A stretch of DNA of 64,000 nucleotides from Roseibium aquae (GCF_008711285.1 NZ_VXDC01000010.1:1-64000); one strand, 5' to 3'. Positions 9,508-20,146 are shown, counted from the first letter of the stretch. The notes: generated from the letters alone by a model not told the origin. Numbers and translations are program-made.

Positions 9508-9945
9508 ATGAAATTCAAAGCCCACGCCATCATCCTCCCACTGGTTCTCGCGCTGCCCCTGGGCGGCTGTTTCACCACGACCTACACCCGGGGCCATGTG
9601 ATCACCGAGAGCATGCTGTCTCAGGTTCAGGTTGGCTCCAGCAAGGAACAGGTGCAACTTGTTCTAGGGTCGCCGTCCACCGTCTCCAGTCTGGATGGCG
9701 AGGCGTATTATTATATCTCACAAAAAACATCCACGACCGCGTTTTTCGAGCCGGATGTGGTCGATCAACGCGTCGTCGCCGTTTACTTCGACGAGGATGG
9801 CTATGTGCGCGACCTTGCGAATTACGGTCTTGAAGACGGTCAGGTGGTTGACTTCCTGAACCGCGAGACCCGGACCGGCGGGCGCGACTACGGCTTCTTG
9901 ACCCAGATCATGCGCGGCGTTCAGAACCCGAGCCTGGGTCTTTGA
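9508..9945 (+). CDS. bamE: Outer membrane protein assembly factor BamE (SmpA/OmlA lipoprotein)
   Basis: A 145-residue lipoprotein of the SmpA/OmlA fold, a small component of the BAM complex that inserts beta-barrel proteins into the outer membrane. The signal peptide ends in the lipobox LGGC with Cys21. The mature part carries QVQVGSSKEQVQLVLGSPS, the conserved helix-strand element. It is monocistronic: a strong hairpin with a T-rich tail follows 41 bases after the stop. Confidence 0.92.
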   Translation: MKFKAHAIILPLVLALPLGGCFTTTYTRGHVITESMLSQVQVGSSKEQVQLVLGSPSTVSSLDGEAYYYISQKTSTTAFFEPDVVDQRVVAVYFDEDGYVRDLANYGLEDGQVVDFLNRETRTGGRDYGFLTQIMRGVQNPSLGL

Positions 9946-9986
9946 TGACGGTAGAGCGCATCTGAAAGAGAGTGCGTCTGAAAGTC

Positions 9987-10020
9987 AAAACCCGGAGACC
10001 TGCTCCGGGTTTTGTGTTTT
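9987..10020. terminator. Strong bidirectional intrinsic terminator
   Basis: An 11-base perfect stem, AAAACCCGGAG at 9987-9997 with CTCCGGGTTTT at 10003-10013, closes a 5-base loop and is followed by TGTGTTTT on the plus strand. The A-rich 5' side gives a U tract in the other direction. It separates the convergent genes bamE and hppA and can serve both. Confidence 0.9.
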
Positions 10021-10035
10021 TCAGGACCCCAGCGG

Positions 10036-12171
10036 TCAGTGGGCCATCACCGCGAGCAGCAACAGGGCCACGATGTTGGTGATCTTGATCATCGGATTGA
10101 CGGCGGGACCCGCCGTATCCTTGTAGGGATCGCCAACCGTGTCCCCGGTGACGGAAGCCTTGTGGGCATCCGACCCCTTGTGATGGGTCACACCGTCCTT
10201 GTCGATGAATCCGTCCTCGAAGGACTTCTTGGCGTTGTCCCAAGCCCCGCCGCCAGCCGTCATGGAAATCGCGACGAACAGGCCCGTGACGATGACACCG
10301 AGCAGCATGGCCCCGAGCGCGGCGAAGGCATCGGACGGTGTCGCCACCAGCCAGACCACCCCAAAGACCACGATCGGCGACAGCACCGGCAAGAGGGACG
10401 GCACAATCATTTCCCGGATCGCCGCTTTGGTCAGCATGTCCACGGCCCGGCCGTAATCCGGCCGTTCAGTGCCCGCCATGATGCCAGGCTTCTCCTTGAA
10501 CTGACGTCGGACCTCCTCGACAACGGCTCCGGCCGCACGGCCGACCGCGGTCATCGAGATGCCGCCGAACAGATACGGCAACAGCCCTCCGAACAGCAGC
10601 CCCGACACCACATAGGGATTGGAGAGTGTGAAGAGCGTGTCGACATCGATGCCCTTGAAAATCGATCCCTCCGCCGCATTTAAACTGAAGTAGCGAAGGT
10701 CCTCCATATAGGCGGCGAACAGAACCAGCGCGCCCAGTCCTGCAGAGCCGATGGCATAGCCCTTTGTCACCGCTTTGGTGGTGTTGCCGACCGCATCCAG
10801 CGCATCGGTTGTCGAGCGGACCTCCTCCGGCAGGTTGGCCATTTCGGCAATTCCGCCCGCGTTGTCCGTCACCGGCCCAAAGGCGTCCAGCGCGACGACC
10901 ATGCCCGCCAAAGCCAGCATCGTGGTGACCGCAATGGCGATGCCGAACAGGCCAGCCAGGGCATGTGTCACGAGGATGCCCGCGATGATGATCAAGGCGG
11001 GCAGTGCGGTTGCCTCCAGCGATACGGCCAGACCCTGGATCACATTCGTGCCGTGACCGGTCACCGAGGCCTGTGCGATGGAACGCACCGGCCGGAAACT
11101 GGTTCCCGTATAGTATTCGGTTACCCAGATGATCAGCCCGGTCACGATGAGACCAACCAGGCCGCAATAGAACAGATGGCGGGCGGTAAACGTTGTTCCA
11201 TCGGTTGTGGTGTACGTGCTGTCAAATCCCAGCCAGAAGAACGCGATGAGAAACAGCGCCACGGCCGAAAGGAGCGCCGTTGCGACAAACCCGCGATAAA
11301 GCGCACCCATGATGGAATTGTTCGTTCCCAGCTTGACGAAGAAGGTTCCAATGATCGAGGTGACGACACAAGCCGCCCCGATCACCATCGGCAGCAGCAT
11401 GAGTTCGATCGCTACCTCGCCTGTGAAAAAGATCGAGGCAAGGACCATGGTGGCCACGACCGTGACCGCGTAGGTCTCGAACAAATCGGCCGCCATCCCC
11501 GCACAGTCGCCGACATTGTCGCCGACATTGTCGGCAATCGTGGCCGGATTGCGGGGATCGTCTTCGGGAATACCTGCTTCGACCTTGCCGACCAGATCGC
11601 CGCCGACATCGGCCCCCTTGGTGAAAATGCCCCCACCCAAACGGGCGAAGATGGAGATCAGGGAAGCGCCGAACCCGAGGGCCACCAGCGAATCGATGAC
11701 CACGCGATCGCTGGGCGCGTGCCCCAGTCCGCTGGTCAGGATCGTGTAGTAGACCGCAACGCCCAGAAGCGCCAACCCCGCCACAAGCATTCCGGTGACA
11801 GCCCCGGAGCGGAAAGCAATCTCGAGGCCCGCCGCAAGGCTCTGACTGGCCGCTTGGGCGGTGCGTACATTGGCTCTCACCGACACCATCATGCCGATAT
11901 AGCCGGCCGCTCCCGACAAGACGGCGCCGATGAGAAACCCGAAAGCGGCCGGCCCAGACAACAAGACCCAGGCCAGAACGAAAACCGCCGCCCCAACGGC
12001 GGCGATTGTGGTGTATTGACGGTTGAGATAGGCCCGGGCGCCTTCCTGGATCGCCCCGGCGATTTCCTGCATCCGGGCATTTCCAGCGTCGGCCGCCATG
12101 ACGCTCTGGATGGCCCAGGCCCCGTAGGCAATCGACAAGAGCCCGCAGATGATGATCACAAGTTCGGTCAT
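10036..12171 (-). CDS. hppA: Membrane H+-translocating pyrophosphatase, K+-independent type
   Basis: An integral membrane pyrophosphatase of 711 residues that couples pyrophosphate hydrolysis to proton transport. The ATG at 12171 has an ideal GGGAGGAAGC upstream, so it is preferred over an in-frame TTG 12 bases earlier. Substrate-binding motifs include [20 protein letters not shown] and a second acidic cluster near the C terminus (DNAKK and [10 protein letters not shown]). The GNTTKA motif (lysine codon at 10774-10776) is the residue that marks potassium-independent enzymes; potassium-dependent ones have alanine there. About 15-16 membrane helices are expected. It ends against the shared terminator with bamE. 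Confidence 0.96.
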   Translation of the reverse strand: MTELVIIICGLLSIAYGAWAIQSVMAADAGNARMQEIAGAIQEGARAYLNRQYTTIAAVGAAVFVLAWVLLSGPAAFGFLIGAVLSGAAGYIGMMVSVRANVRTAQAASQSLAAGLEIAFRSGAVTGMLVAGLALLGVAVYYTILTSGLGHAPSDRVVIDSLVALGFGASLISIFARLGGGIFTKGADVGGDLVGKVEAGIPEDDPRNPATIADNVGDNVGDCAGMAADLFETYAVTVVATMVLASIFFTGEVAIELMLLPMVIGAACVVTSIIGTFFVKLGTNNSIMGALYRGFVATALLSAVALFLIAFFWLGFDSTYTTTDGTTFTARHLFYCGLVGLIVTGLIIWVTEYYTGTSFRPVRSIAQASVTGHGTNVIQGLAVSLEATALPALIIIAGILVTHALAGLFGIAIAVTTMLALAGMVVALDAFGPVTDNAGGIAEMANLPEEVRSTTDALDAVGNTTKAVTKGYAIGSAGLGALVLFAAYMEDLRYFSLNAAEGSIFKGIDVDTLFTLSNPYVVSGLLFGGLLPYLFGGISMTAVGRAAGAVVEEVRRQFKEKPGIMAGTERPDYGRAVDMLTKAAIREMIVPSLLPVLSPIVVFGVVWLVATPSDAFAALGAMLLGVIVTGLFVAISMTAGGGAWDNAKKSFEDGFIDKDGVTHHKGSDAHKASVTGDTVGDPYKDTAGPAVNPMIKITNIVALLLLAVMAH

Positions 12172-12391
12172 GCTTCCTCCCAAACAGCGGGGAGATCGGT
12201 CTTATGATGTTTTCGATCACCCCGATTGCGCCGCCCGGCCCTGAAGGCCTGCGACACTAAATCGCACGATAGCAGCAAAGGTGAGACAGGCGTCAAGGGA
12301 TCTTGACACATGGACAGGAACTTGCCGTTACGGAATACCGGACCGGACGACCCGGCAAGGCGATGCCACCGCTTTGTTCAAAGCTCCCGGC

Positions 12392-13612
12392 TCAGACCAC
12401 GGCCGGCTTTCTCTCGATCATCCAGAGCCAGCCGAGAAGGGCGAAACACAACACAACAAATGGGAAAACCAGCATGTTGATCGTTTCCCACCCGAAAAAG
12501 CTCAGCAGCGCGCCGGAGGAGAAGGACGCGGCCGCGACAAATCCGAAGACCAGAAAATCGTTGGTGGCCTGCACCATGTTGCGCTCTTCCGGGCGGTAGG
12601 TATCCGTCAACATCGCGGTTGCGCCGATAAAGCCGAAATTCCAGCCGAGCCCCAGCAGAACAAGCGCCGTCCAGAAATGCGCCAGTTCGATCCCCATCAA
12701 TGCGACGGCCGAACACCCGGCCAGCAGCAGGAGGCCGACCGAAACAATCGTTTCCTTTCCGAACCGGGCAATCAGGTTTCCGGTGAAAAAGCTCGGACCG
12801 AACATGGCGATGACGTGCCACTGGATGCCGAGCGCAGCCTGGTTTTCACTAAACCCGCAACCGATCATGGCCAAAGGCGTGGCCGTCATCACCAGGCTCA
12901 TCAAGGCGTAAGAGCATATGCCGCATGCCACGGCCACGAGGAAGCGCGGTTGCTTCATGATCTCGCCCATGGGCCGGCCGCCGGACTTGGCCGTTTGTTT
13001 GGGCGGTCTTGGGATTCGCAGAAAAGACACCACGAAAAAGGCCAGCAGTGAAAGACCGGCTTGGGCAAGATAGGTCCCGGCGAACATGATTGGATCAAAC
13101 AGATCCTTCGTGAAAATCACGGTTTGCGGACCGACGACCCCAGCCAGCACACCACCTGCCAGGACCCAGGAGATCGCCTTGGGCTTGAAGGCATCGGTGG
13201 CCGTATCGGCCGCCGCGAAGCGGTACTGCTGGACGAAGGCCCCGGCAAAACCACCTGCCCAGCAAGCCAGAACGAACAGCACAAAGGAATCCTGGAAGAC
13301 AGCAAAGGAGGCGACGAGACCGGAGACCGCCGAAAGCAGCGAAGCCCCCATGAAGCCTGCTCTCCGGCCGAAACGGCGCATGATCATGCCGGCCGGCAGG
13401 GTGCCAAAAGCAGTCCCTAGAACCATTGCGGAGACCGGCAGGGTGGCAAGGCTCTTGTCCTGTGACAGCATCATGTAACCCACAAGCGGCCCTGTCGCGA
13501 TCACGATGGACGCAAGCGCACCGCCCATCGCCTGGGCAAATGCCAGCAACAGTGCGTTGCGTTTGGCCAGGCTGTCGTTGAGCGGGAAGTCGGTGTCGGT
13601 GCGAACAGTCAT
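12392..13612 (-). CDS. Major facilitator superfamily transporter
   Basis: A 406-residue inner membrane carrier with roughly twelve hydrophobic segments. The loop between helices 2 and 3, MIMRRFGRRAGFMGA, matches the MFS signature region. Start chosen at 13612 (MTVRTDTDF); the frame is open further upstream but without a ribosome binding site. Neighbours (hppA and thiL, same strand) do not indicate a substrate. Drug or metabolite efflux is possible but not shown. Confidence 0.85.
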   Translation of the reverse strand: MTVRTDTDFPLNDSLAKRNALLLAFAQAMGGALASIVIATGPLVGYMMLSQDKSLATLPVSAMVLGTAFGTLPAGMIMRRFGRRAGFMGASLLSAVSGLVASFAVFQDSFVLFVLACWAGGFAGAFVQQYRFAAADTATDAFKPKAISWVLAGGVLAGVVGPQTVIFTKDLFDPIMFAGTYLAQAGLSLLAFFVVSFLRIPRPPKQTAKSGGRPMGEIMKQPRFLVAVACGICSYALMSLVMTATPLAMIGCGFSENQAALGIQWHVIAMFGPSFFTGNLIARFGKETIVSVGLLLLAGCSAVALMGIELAHFWTALVLLGLGWNFGFIGATAMLTDTYRPEERNMVQATNDFLVFGFVAAASFSSGALLSFFGWETINMLVFPFVVLCFALLGWLWMIERKPAVV

Positions 13613-13752
13613 GGCTCTGGGCTCTGTGGTCCGGGTTCTTTTCAGGCGCAGATTGGTCCACGCAACGGTTGCGGGCAAGGCTAGTATGAGCCGGGTCAAG
13701 CGCGGCCCCGCGATCTGCCGTCTGTTCGGCTGTGTCCGGCTACAGCCAGGTG

Positions 13753-14775
13753 TCAGAAATGCCGGAAGCCGGGACCCTGCAGATGGCCCGACAATTCATC
13801 CGCGTTCTCAAAGCGCACGGCTCCACTCCCCTGTTCAGCCCGTCCGATGGGTGTCACCGGACAGCCGGCCCGTGCGGCTTCCGCAACAAATCCGTCGGCC
13901 TGATCTGCCGGCACAAACGACAGGATCTCATAATCGTCTCCACCGTTCAGGCAGGCCGCAAATGCCTTCGGGCTGTTCGCGCGAAGCTGGCGAAGGGCGG
14001 GCGAAACGGGAACGCGGGCAAGATCGATGACAAGGTCGACGCCAGAGGCGACCGCCATATGTCCGGCATCCGCGATCAGTCCGTCCGACACATCGAGGGC
14101 AGCGGTGGCGCGGGCGCGCAAGGCGCCCGTCAGCGCCATGCGCGGGCGTGGTAGCAAGTACCTGTCGATAACATGCCGCTCATCGTGTAGCGACAGCCCG
14201 GATTCTGCCGAAAACGATTTATCCAGCAGGACTTTAAGACCGGCAGCCGCATCGCCGACCGTGCCTGTTATAAACAGGATATCCCCAGGTTTTGCACCGC
14301 TTCTGCGGACAGCTTTGCCATTGGGCACTTCACCAATCGCGGTGATCGAAATCTGCAACCCATCGCCGGAACAGATAGTGTCGCCACCCAGAAGCGTGAT
14401 GTCATAGGCAGCCTGATCCGCCGCGAGACCGCGCGTGAAGCGCACCAGCCAGTCCTCTGTCCAGTCCTGCGGAAGGGCAAGACCGAGAAGGTATCCCCGC
14501 GGGCTGGCCCCCTTGGCCGCAAGATCGGACAGGTTGACCCGCAACGCCTTGGCCGCAATGGCTTCCGGAGGATCGTCCGCGAAGAAATGCCGGTCCGCAG
14601 CCAGGACATCCTTGGTCAAAACGAGATCGCTGCCGGGCACAGGGGTCAGCACGGCGGCATCGTCGGTGAGTCCCAAACTGCCCGGGTCGCCCGCCAGCGG
14701 TGCGAAGTAGGTCTTGATAAGATCGAATTCGCCCGGCCGGCCGCCATTCCCGTCCCGTGCGGGGTCCTCGGACAC
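13753..14775 (-). CDS. thiL: Thiamine-monophosphate kinase
   Basis: ThiL phosphorylates thiamine monophosphate to the active diphosphate. The protein is 340 residues from a GTG at 14775, which begins four bases after the nusB stop; longer in-frame starts would overlap nusB. PurM-like motifs are present: GLTDDAAVL for metal binding, NLSDLAAKGASP, LLGGDT and DVSDGLIAD, and NGGDDYE near the C terminus. The nusB-thiL pairing is conserved in many proteobacteria. Confidence 0.95.
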   Translation of the reverse strand: MSEDPARDGNGGRPGEFDLIKTYFAPLAGDPGSLGLTDDAAVLTPVPGSDLVLTKDVLAADRHFFADDPPEAIAAKALRVNLSDLAAKGASPRGYLLGLALPQDWTEDWLVRFTRGLAADQAAYDITLLGGDTICSGDGLQISITAIGEVPNGKAVRRSGAKPGDILFITGTVGDAAAGLKVLLDKSFSAESGLSLHDERHVIDRYLLPRPRMALTGALRARATAALDVSDGLIADAGHMAVASGVDLVIDLARVPVSPALRQLRANSPKAFAACLNGGDDYEILSFVPADQADGFVAEAARAGCPVTPIGRAEQGSGAVRFENADELSGHLQGPGFRHF

Positions 14776-14779
14776 GGGG

Positions 14780-15301
14780 TCAATCCTCGTCGCTTGCGGT
14801 TTTCTGATCGAATTCCGGGTCGCGAAGGTCATGCGCGAGCCGGTCCAGAACACCGTTCACCAATCCGGGCTCATCGTCCTGGAAAAAAGCCTTGGCGACG
14901 TCGATATACTCGGAAATGATCACCTTGGCCGGCACATCCTTGCGGCGAAGCAATTCATAAGCGCCGGAGCGCAGGATGGCGCGCAGCAGACTGTCGATCC
15001 GCTTCAGGGGCCAGTCTTGGACAAGCGCCTTGTGAATGAACGGATCGATCAGCTTCTGGTCTTCGAAAACCCCCTGAAGGATCGACTTGAACCACTGCTC
15101 GTCCGCCTCACGGTACTGAGCACCATCGATTTCCTTGCCAAGACGGAAGGCTGTGAATTCGCTGATGACGCTGGACAAGGGTGCCTCGCCAATGTCCATT
15201 TGATAAAGGGCCTGCACGGCGGCAAGCCGCGCGACGCCCCGCTTGTTGGCTTGGCGGACGGGTTTTCCGTCAGCCTCTATATGCTCGACCTTTCCGGTCA
15301 T
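14780..15301 (-). CDS. nusB: Transcription antitermination factor NusB
   Basis: A 173-residue all-helical NusB, which binds boxA RNA with NusE (ribosomal protein S10) during rRNA transcription. The motifs [15 protein letters not shown] at the start and [12 protein letters not shown] plus [14 protein letters not shown] near the end are diagnostic. It starts six bases after ribH ends and is followed by thiL with a four-base gap, so the three form one transcript. Confidence 0.96.
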   Translation of the reverse strand: MTGKVEHIEADGKPVRQANKRGVARLAAVQALYQMDIGEAPLSSVISEFTAFRLGKEIDGAQYREADEQWFKSILQGVFEDQKLIDPFIHKALVQDWPLKRIDSLLRAILRSGAYELLRRKDVPAKVIISEYIDVAKAFFQDDEPGLVNGVLDRLAHDLRDPEFDQKTASDED

Positions 15302-15307
15302 TGTTCT

Positions 15308-15766
15308 TCAAACTCCAAATCGGTCTCGGAGGCGGATCATGGCGAGCGCGGCTTCAGCTGCAGCACCACCCTTGTTCTTTTCGTCGACCTTCGCCCGGGC
15401 CCACGCTTGGGCGTCGTTTTCCACGGTCAAAATGCCGTTGCCGACGGCCAGATCCGCATCGATGATCAGATCCATGATCGCCCGGTTCGATTCATTGGCG
15501 ACGATATCGTAGTGGGTTGTCTCACCCCGGATCACACATCCAAGCAGGACGAAGCCGTCATACATCGCGCCGCCATCATCCATTGCCGTCAAGGCCATGG
15601 AGAGCGCGGCCGGGATCTCAAGAACGCCTGGAACGGCAACGCGTTCGTACTGACCGCCAGCCGCCTCGATCGCCTGGACAGCGCCCTCGGCCAAGGCATC
15701 GGCGAGGTCTTCATAGAACCGGGCTTCAATGATCAACAGTCTGGGTGCGGTGCTCATGGCGTCCAT
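15308..15766 (-). CDS. ribH: 6,7-dimethyl-8-ribityllumazine synthase
   Basis: Lumazine synthase condenses 5-amino-6-ribitylaminouracil with dihydroxybutanone phosphate in riboflavin synthesis. The 152-residue product has the substrate motif RFYEDLADAL, VPGVLEIP, and the catalytic histidine region GCVIRGETTHYDIV. The ATG at 15766 has AAGGAATAG before it, so it is preferred over the ATG three codons later. It heads ribH-nusB-thiL and is separated from ribE by an intrinsic terminator. Confidence 0.96.
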   Translation of the reverse strand: MDAMSTAPRLLIIEARFYEDLADALAEGAVQAIEAAGGQYERVAVPGVLEIPAALSMALTAMDDGGAMYDGFVLLGCVIRGETTHYDIVANESNRAIMDLIIDADLAVGNGILTVENDAQAWARAKVDEKNKGGAAAEAALAMIRLRDRFGV

Positions 15767-15885
15767 CTATTCCTTTTCGAGGTCGCGACAGGAACCATGC
15801 CTGACGCCGTTTGTCCACCCTCTGCAGCATCTTCGCACGGGCGGTCGGCCAACGACATGTGTTTCTGGTAAAAAGGACGAAACCA

Positions 15886-15912
15886 AACCGCCCGGGCCGG
15901 CCTTGGGCGGTT
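15886..15912 (-). terminator. Intrinsic terminator after ribE
   Basis: AACCGCCC at 15886-15893 pairs with GGGCGGTT at 15905-15912. On the minus strand the stem is followed by a T-rich run (TGGTTTCGTCCTTTTT). It lies just downstream of ribE and upstream of ribH, so it may divide the riboflavin genes into two transcripts. Confidence 0.65.
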
Positions 15913-15925
15913 CGTCACACCCGCT

Positions 15926-16552
15926 TCAGTGCCCTCCGGCCGAGGCCGGGCCAGAGAACTCCGCCAGTCGGGCCGCGTAGCGGGCCATCATGTCAACTTC
16001 AAGGTTGACAGGATCCCCCACCTGGCGATCGGACCATGTCGTGACACCGAGGGTATGCGGGATGAGAAACACGGAGAACAGATCTCCCTCGGCCTCATTG
16101 ACGGTGAGCGACGTGCCATCCAGCGCGACCGAGCCCTTCTTGGCGATGAAACGGGCGAGGTCCGCTGGCGCCTGGAACTGAAAGTACACCGATCCCGGGT
16201 GGTCTTCCCGCTTTGTGATCACGGCCAGACCGTCAACATGCCCGAGAACCAGGTGGCCGCCAAGTTCCGCGCCCATGGTCAGCGACCGTTCCAGATTGAG
16301 CTTCATGCCGGGCTTCCAGTCTTTGGCGGTGGTGAGCGCCAATGTTTCCGCAGCCGATTCCACCTCAAACCAGCCAAACGCGCCGGTGTGTCCCTTGGCC
16401 GTTACGGTGTGGCACGGCCCGCCACAGGCAATCGAAGCGCCTATATCGATTGTGTCCGGGTCATAGATCGTCCTGATCCGGGTCCGGATTCCCGCCGGAA
16501 TGCTTTCGACGTACAAGATCTCGCCAAGATCGGTGACAATGCCCGTGAACAT
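15926..16552 (-). CDS. ribE: Riboflavin synthase alpha subunit
   Basis: Riboflavin synthase dismutates two lumazine molecules into riboflavin. The 208-residue protein shows the internal duplication of the family, opening with the diagnostic MFTGIVTDLGEI and having a second barrel around GGHLVLGHVDGLA. The start at 16552 is fixed by this N terminus. It begins one base after the ribD stop, consistent with cotranscription with ribD and nrdR. Confidence 0.96.
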   Translation of the reverse strand: MFTGIVTDLGEILYVESIPAGIRTRIRTIYDPDTIDIGASIACGGPCHTVTAKGHTGAFGWFEVESAAETLALTTAKDWKPGMKLNLERSLTMGAELGGHLVLGHVDGLAVITKREDHPGSVYFQFQAPADLARFIAKKGSVALDGTSLTVNEAEGDLFSVFLIPHTLGVTTWSDRQVGDPVNLEVDMMARYAARLAEFSGPASAGGH

Positions 16553-16553
16553 G

Positions 16554-17681
16554 TCAGGCTCCGTTTCGTTTGAGATGAATGAAGCGGTCCGGCCCGATAT
16601 GGCCGGCGGCAACTCGCTGGAACCTAGGATCTGCGAGCACCGTATCAAGATTGCCGTTCAGGAAGGCTGGAATGCCGCCAGCGCCGACCTCGACCGCGCC
16701 GGTAACAATGCAAAAATCGTCCACGAGGCCGCTTCGCAGAAAGGCGTCGGCCAGCCGTGCCCCGCCTTCCACCATCACGCTGGTGATGCCTCGGGCCGCC
16801 AGAGCGGTGATCGCCACACCAGGCTCGATCCGGCCGTCGGGCGCCGGCACGCGGATGATCCGGATCCCGGCCTTCGCCAGTTGTTCGACATTGCCCGGAT
16901 CGGCATCATGGCCACAAATGACCCAGACCGGGACATCCGCCGCCGTGCGAACGAGTTTCGAGGTCAAGGGAAGCCGGGCCCGCGTATCGATGACGACCCG
17001 CACAGGCGAGCGTTCGTATAGCCCCGGCAAGCGGCAGGTGAGCTGCGGGTCGTCGGCGACAGCCGTCCCAATTCCAACGAGGATCGCGTCATATGCAGCG
17101 CGGTATCCATGGACGTGGCGCATGGCGAGCGGACCGGAAATGGCGATCTGCCCCTCGCCCTCGCGGCCGATAAAACCGTCGCGCGACATGGCCACCTTCA
17201 AAAACACCAGCGGGCGATTGCGTGTGATCCGGAGCGAAAAACCCTTGTAAAGCTGCTGACAGGCCGCTTCGTTCACGCCAACCACCACTTCGATCCCCGC
17301 CTCGCGCAGCAGACGGACGCCGCGTCCGGCCACACGCGGGTTGGGATCCAGCATGCTGACAACGACCCGGCCCACACCGGCCTCGATCAACGCGCCGGAG
17401 CATGGCGGCGTCCGCCCGTAATGGGAACAGGGCTCCAGTGTCACATAGCAGGTCGCGCCTTGCGCCCGCTCGCCCGCCGCCGCGAGCGCATTGACTTCCG
17501 CATGCGGGCCGCCGGGGCGCGCGGTCAAGCCCCGGCCAACCAGCAGGGGTGCGCCGTCTGCATCCTGGCGCACGATCAACGCCGCGACTGGCGGGTTGGG
17601 CCATACCCGGCCGAGCCCACGGCGCGCAAGCCGCTCAGCGGCCGCCATGAACCGGAGGTCGATATCTTGCAGGGATGTCAT
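16554..17681 (-). CDS. ribD: Bifunctional riboflavin deaminase/reductase RibD
   Basis: RibD deaminates and then reduces the pyrimidine intermediate early in riboflavin synthesis. The 375-residue product has the zinc deaminase motif H60-A-E62 with Cys85 and Cys94 in the PCSHYGRTPPC segment, then a C-terminal reductase domain with the VMVEGGARL motif. Start chosen at 17681 (MTSLQDIDLR). It follows nrdR with a 40-base gap and precedes ribE. Confidence 0.95.
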   Translation of the reverse strand: MTSLQDIDLRFMAAAERLARRGLGRVWPNPPVAALIVRQDADGAPLLVGRGLTARPGGPHAEVNALAAAGERAQGATCYVTLEPCSHYGRTPPCSGALIEAGVGRVVVSMLDPNPRVAGRGVRLLREAGIEVVVGVNEAACQQLYKGFSLRITRNRPLVFLKVAMSRDGFIGREGEGQIAISGPLAMRHVHGYRAAYDAILVGIGTAVADDPQLTCRLPGLYERSPVRVVIDTRARLPLTSKLVRTAADVPVWVICGHDADPGNVEQLAKAGIRIIRVPAPDGRIEPGVAITALAARGITSVMVEGGARLADAFLRSGLVDDFCIVTGAVEVGAGGIPAFLNGNLDTVLADPRFQRVAAGHIGPDRFIHLKRNGA

Positions 17682-17721
17682 GAAAGCGGTCACACAGAGC
17701 AAAATGGCGGGATAGGGTGAT

Positions 17722-18198
17722 CTATATCTGCCCGGCGGTCCGGTCATCCGGCCCGTTCAATTCGTCGAGCAGAGCCTCGAAGTCCTTTGCCTCCCGGAAG
17801 TTCTTGTAGACAGACGCAAACCGCACATATGCAACATCATCGATGGTCTTCAACCCTTCCATGACGTGGTTGCCGATTGTCTCTGCCGTGATGTCGGTCT
17901 CGCCGAAGCTTTCCAGTTGCCGCACGATGCCGCTCACCATGCGCTCAATCCGTTCGGGATCAACCGGGCGCTTGCGGACCGCGATCAACACCGAGCGCAT
18001 CAGTTTATCGCGATCGAAGGGAACACGGCGGCCGCTGCGTTTGAGAACCATCAGTTCGCGCAGCTGGACCCGTTCGAATGTGGTGAAACGTCCGGCGCAG
18101 GTGTTGCAGATCCTGCGCCGGCGGATCGTGGTGTTGTCCTCGCTCGGGCGGGAATCCTTGACCTGGGTTTCCTCACCGCCGCAATAGGGACATCGCAT
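17722..18198 (-). CDS. nrdR: Transcriptional repressor NrdR
   Basis: NrdR is the zinc-ribbon/ATP-cone repressor of ribonucleotide reductase genes. The 158-residue protein starts [17 protein letters not shown] and has the second zinc pair in [17 protein letters not shown], followed by the ATP-cone [18 protein letters not shown]. The glyA-nrdR-ribD order is common in alphaproteobacteria. The gene starts 35 bases after glyA. Confidence 0.97.
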   Translation of the reverse strand: MRCPYCGGEETQVKDSRPSEDNTTIRRRRICNTCAGRFTTFERVQLRELMVLKRSGRRVPFDRDKLMRSVLIAVRKRPVDPERIERMVSGIVRQLESFGETDITAETIGNHVMEGLKTIDDVAYVRFASVYKNFREAKDFEALLDELNGPDDRTAGQI

Positions 18199-18233
18199 GT
18201 CTTGAAGCTCCTGACCGTCGCCCGCTGCCCGGA

Positions 18234-19541
18234 TCAGTAGATCGGGAAGCGCGCCGTCAGTGCTTCTACCTTGTCTTTTACCGCGGCTTCAACTGCAACG
18301 TTGCCCTCGCCCCCCCCATTGGACTTCAACCCGTCCAGCACTTCGGTGATGAGCAGGCCGACTTCGCGGAATTCGGCAACACCGAAGCCGCGCGTGGTGG
18401 CCGCCGGCGTGCCGAGACGGATGCCCGAGGTGATCATAGGTTTTTGCGGATCGTTCGGAACACCGTTCTTGTTGCAGGTGATGCCTGCCCGGCCGAGCGA
18501 CTTTTCCGCGTCGCGGCCGGTCAGGTCCTTCGGACGCAGGTCAACAAGCATCAAATGCGTATCGGTGCCCCCCGACACGATGTCCACGCCGCCCGATCTC
18601 AAGGTCTCCGCGAGAACCTGAGCGTTGGCGCGCACGCCTTTCATGTAGCTCTTGAAGTCCGGCGTCAGCGCTTCGCCGAAGGCAACCGCCTTGGCTGCGA
18701 TGACGTGCATGAGTGGTCCACCCTGCAGGCCCGGAAACACAGCCGAATTGATCTTCTTGGCGATCTCTTCGTTGTTGGTCAGCACCATCCCGCCGCGCGG
18801 ACCGCGCAAAGTCTTGTGGGTTGTCGTTGTGGCCACGTCCGCGTGCGGGAAAGGGCTTGGGTGTTCGCCTGCCGCCACAAGTCCGGAAAAATGGGCCATG
18901 TCCACCATGAGATAGGCACCGACTTCGTCGGCGACCGCACGGAATTTGGCAAAGTCGATCTGGCGGGAATAGGCCGAGCCGCCCGCAATGATCAGCTGCG
19001 GCTTGTGCTCACGTGCAAGCGCGGCAAGCGCGTCATAGTCGATCAGGCCGGTTTCAAGATCGAGGCCATACTGGATGGGGTTGAACCATTTTCCCGACAG
19101 GTTCGGCTTCGCGCCATGGGTCAGGTGCCCGCCCGCATCCAGGCTCATGCCCAGAATGGTGTCACCCGGCTTGATCAGTCCAAGGAACACCGCCTGGTTG
19201 GCCTGGCTGCCGGAGTTCGGCTGTACATTGGCGAATTCGCAGCCAAACAGCTTCTTGGCCCGGTCGATCGCCAAGTCCTCGGCGATATCGACGAACTCAC
19301 AGCCACCATAGTAGCGCTTGCCCGAGTAGCCTTCGGCATACTTGTTCGTCAGGACCGACCCTTGCGCCTCAAGAACGGCGCGGGACACGATGTTTTCGGA
19401 GGCGATCAGCTCGATTTCGTGCTGCTGACGGCCCAATTCCTTCTGAATCGCATCGAAAAGAGCCGGGTCGCTGTCTGCGAGCGATCGGGTGAAGAAATCG
19501 GTAGTCGCCGTTTCGGTACCGGCCGGTTCTGTCAAAGACAT
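18234..19541 (-). CDS. glyA: Serine hydroxymethyltransferase
   Basis: SHMT interconverts serine and glycine while loading the one-carbon folate pool. The 435-residue protein carries the PLP lysine at 243 in [14 protein letters not shown], the QPNSGSQAN motif and the HLTHG segment. It heads a minus-strand run glyA-nrdR-ribD-ribE. A small protein often found next to glyA lies downstream of its promoter side at 19783. Confidence 0.97.
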   Translation of the reverse strand: MSLTEPAGTETATTDFFTRSLADSDPALFDAIQKELGRQQHEIELIASENIVSRAVLEAQGSVLTNKYAEGYSGKRYYGGCEFVDIAEDLAIDRAKKLFGCEFANVQPNSGSQANQAVFLGLIKPGDTILGMSLDAGGHLTHGAKPNLSGKWFNPIQYGLDLETGLIDYDALAALAREHKPQLIIAGGSAYSRQIDFAKFRAVADEVGAYLMVDMAHFSGLVAAGEHPSPFPHADVATTTTHKTLRGPRGGMVLTNNEEIAKKINSAVFPGLQGGPLMHVIAAKAVAFGEALTPDFKSYMKGVRANAQVLAETLRSGGVDIVSGGTDTHLMLVDLRPKDLTGRDAEKSLGRAGITCNKNGVPNDPQKPMITSGIRLGTPAATTRGFGVAEFREVGLLITEVLDGLKSNGGGEGNVAVEAAVKDKVEALTARFPIY

Positions 19542-19782
19542 CGCGCCATCCTTGTTCTGCGTGTGAGATCAGCGCGGCATCCGGGTTCGCGTTGACGATC
19601 CGGACAGCGGCGCTCGGCTATAATGTGCCTTGACCTAACACACCGACCGAAAGCAACCAAGATCCTTAGCGACGCAGCTCCGGCTCAAAACCGACAAGGG
19701 CCAAAGCCGACACAGTTCGTCCGTCGGCCGAAAGACAGGGCTGCCGGGGCGCAAACGCGCTTTGCCGGGATGCGCCGCGGCG

Positions 19783-20031
19783 CTAGTAGGTCCCAAAGCC
19801 GCGCCCATCCCGCTTGCGGAACTCCTCGCCCCGTTCGGGCTCCTCGCGCTCCAGCCGCCGGAGAAGTTTCCGCATGGCCAGGTTTTTCAAATCATGTTGC
19901 GGAACGTTGAGGGGCCCAAAGATCACAACCTCAATGCCGGAACCGCCGTCGATGGCCGTCACCCGGATCTGTTGTCCCACTTGCCGAAACTCGAAATAGA
20001 CCTCGTTTGCGCTCGGTGTATTGTGATTCAT
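19783..20031 (-). CDS. DUF6898-type small protein
   Basis: An 82-residue protein whose EVYFEFRQVGQQIRVTAIDG start and later DLKNLAMRKLLRRLERE helix resemble the DUF6898 family, which in alphaproteobacteria is often coded beside glyA. Start at 20031 (MNHNTPSANEV) is chosen from the family-like N terminus; the frame continues 16 codons upstream without similarity. The function is unknown. The highly basic, acidic-patterned C terminus (about residues 52-82) looks helical and then disordered. Confidence 0.7.
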   Translation of the reverse strand: MNHNTPSANEVYFEFRQVGQQIRVTAIDGGSGIEVVIFGPLNVPQHDLKNLAMRKLLRRLEREEPERGEEFRKRDGRGFGTY

Positions 20032-20146
20032 GGTCGCGACCTGAATGAAGCGGCACGTTCTTCGCGCCGCAATCATCATAAGACGAAAACAGGCGGAAAA
20101 CTTGTCCCCGCCTGTGCATAAACATATCGACCCTGGGAGGCGAGAC

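Noticed and set aside
15300-18200. FMN riboswitch upstream of the riboflavin genes
   Set aside because: The conserved RFN core sequences were not seen before ribH or ribD.
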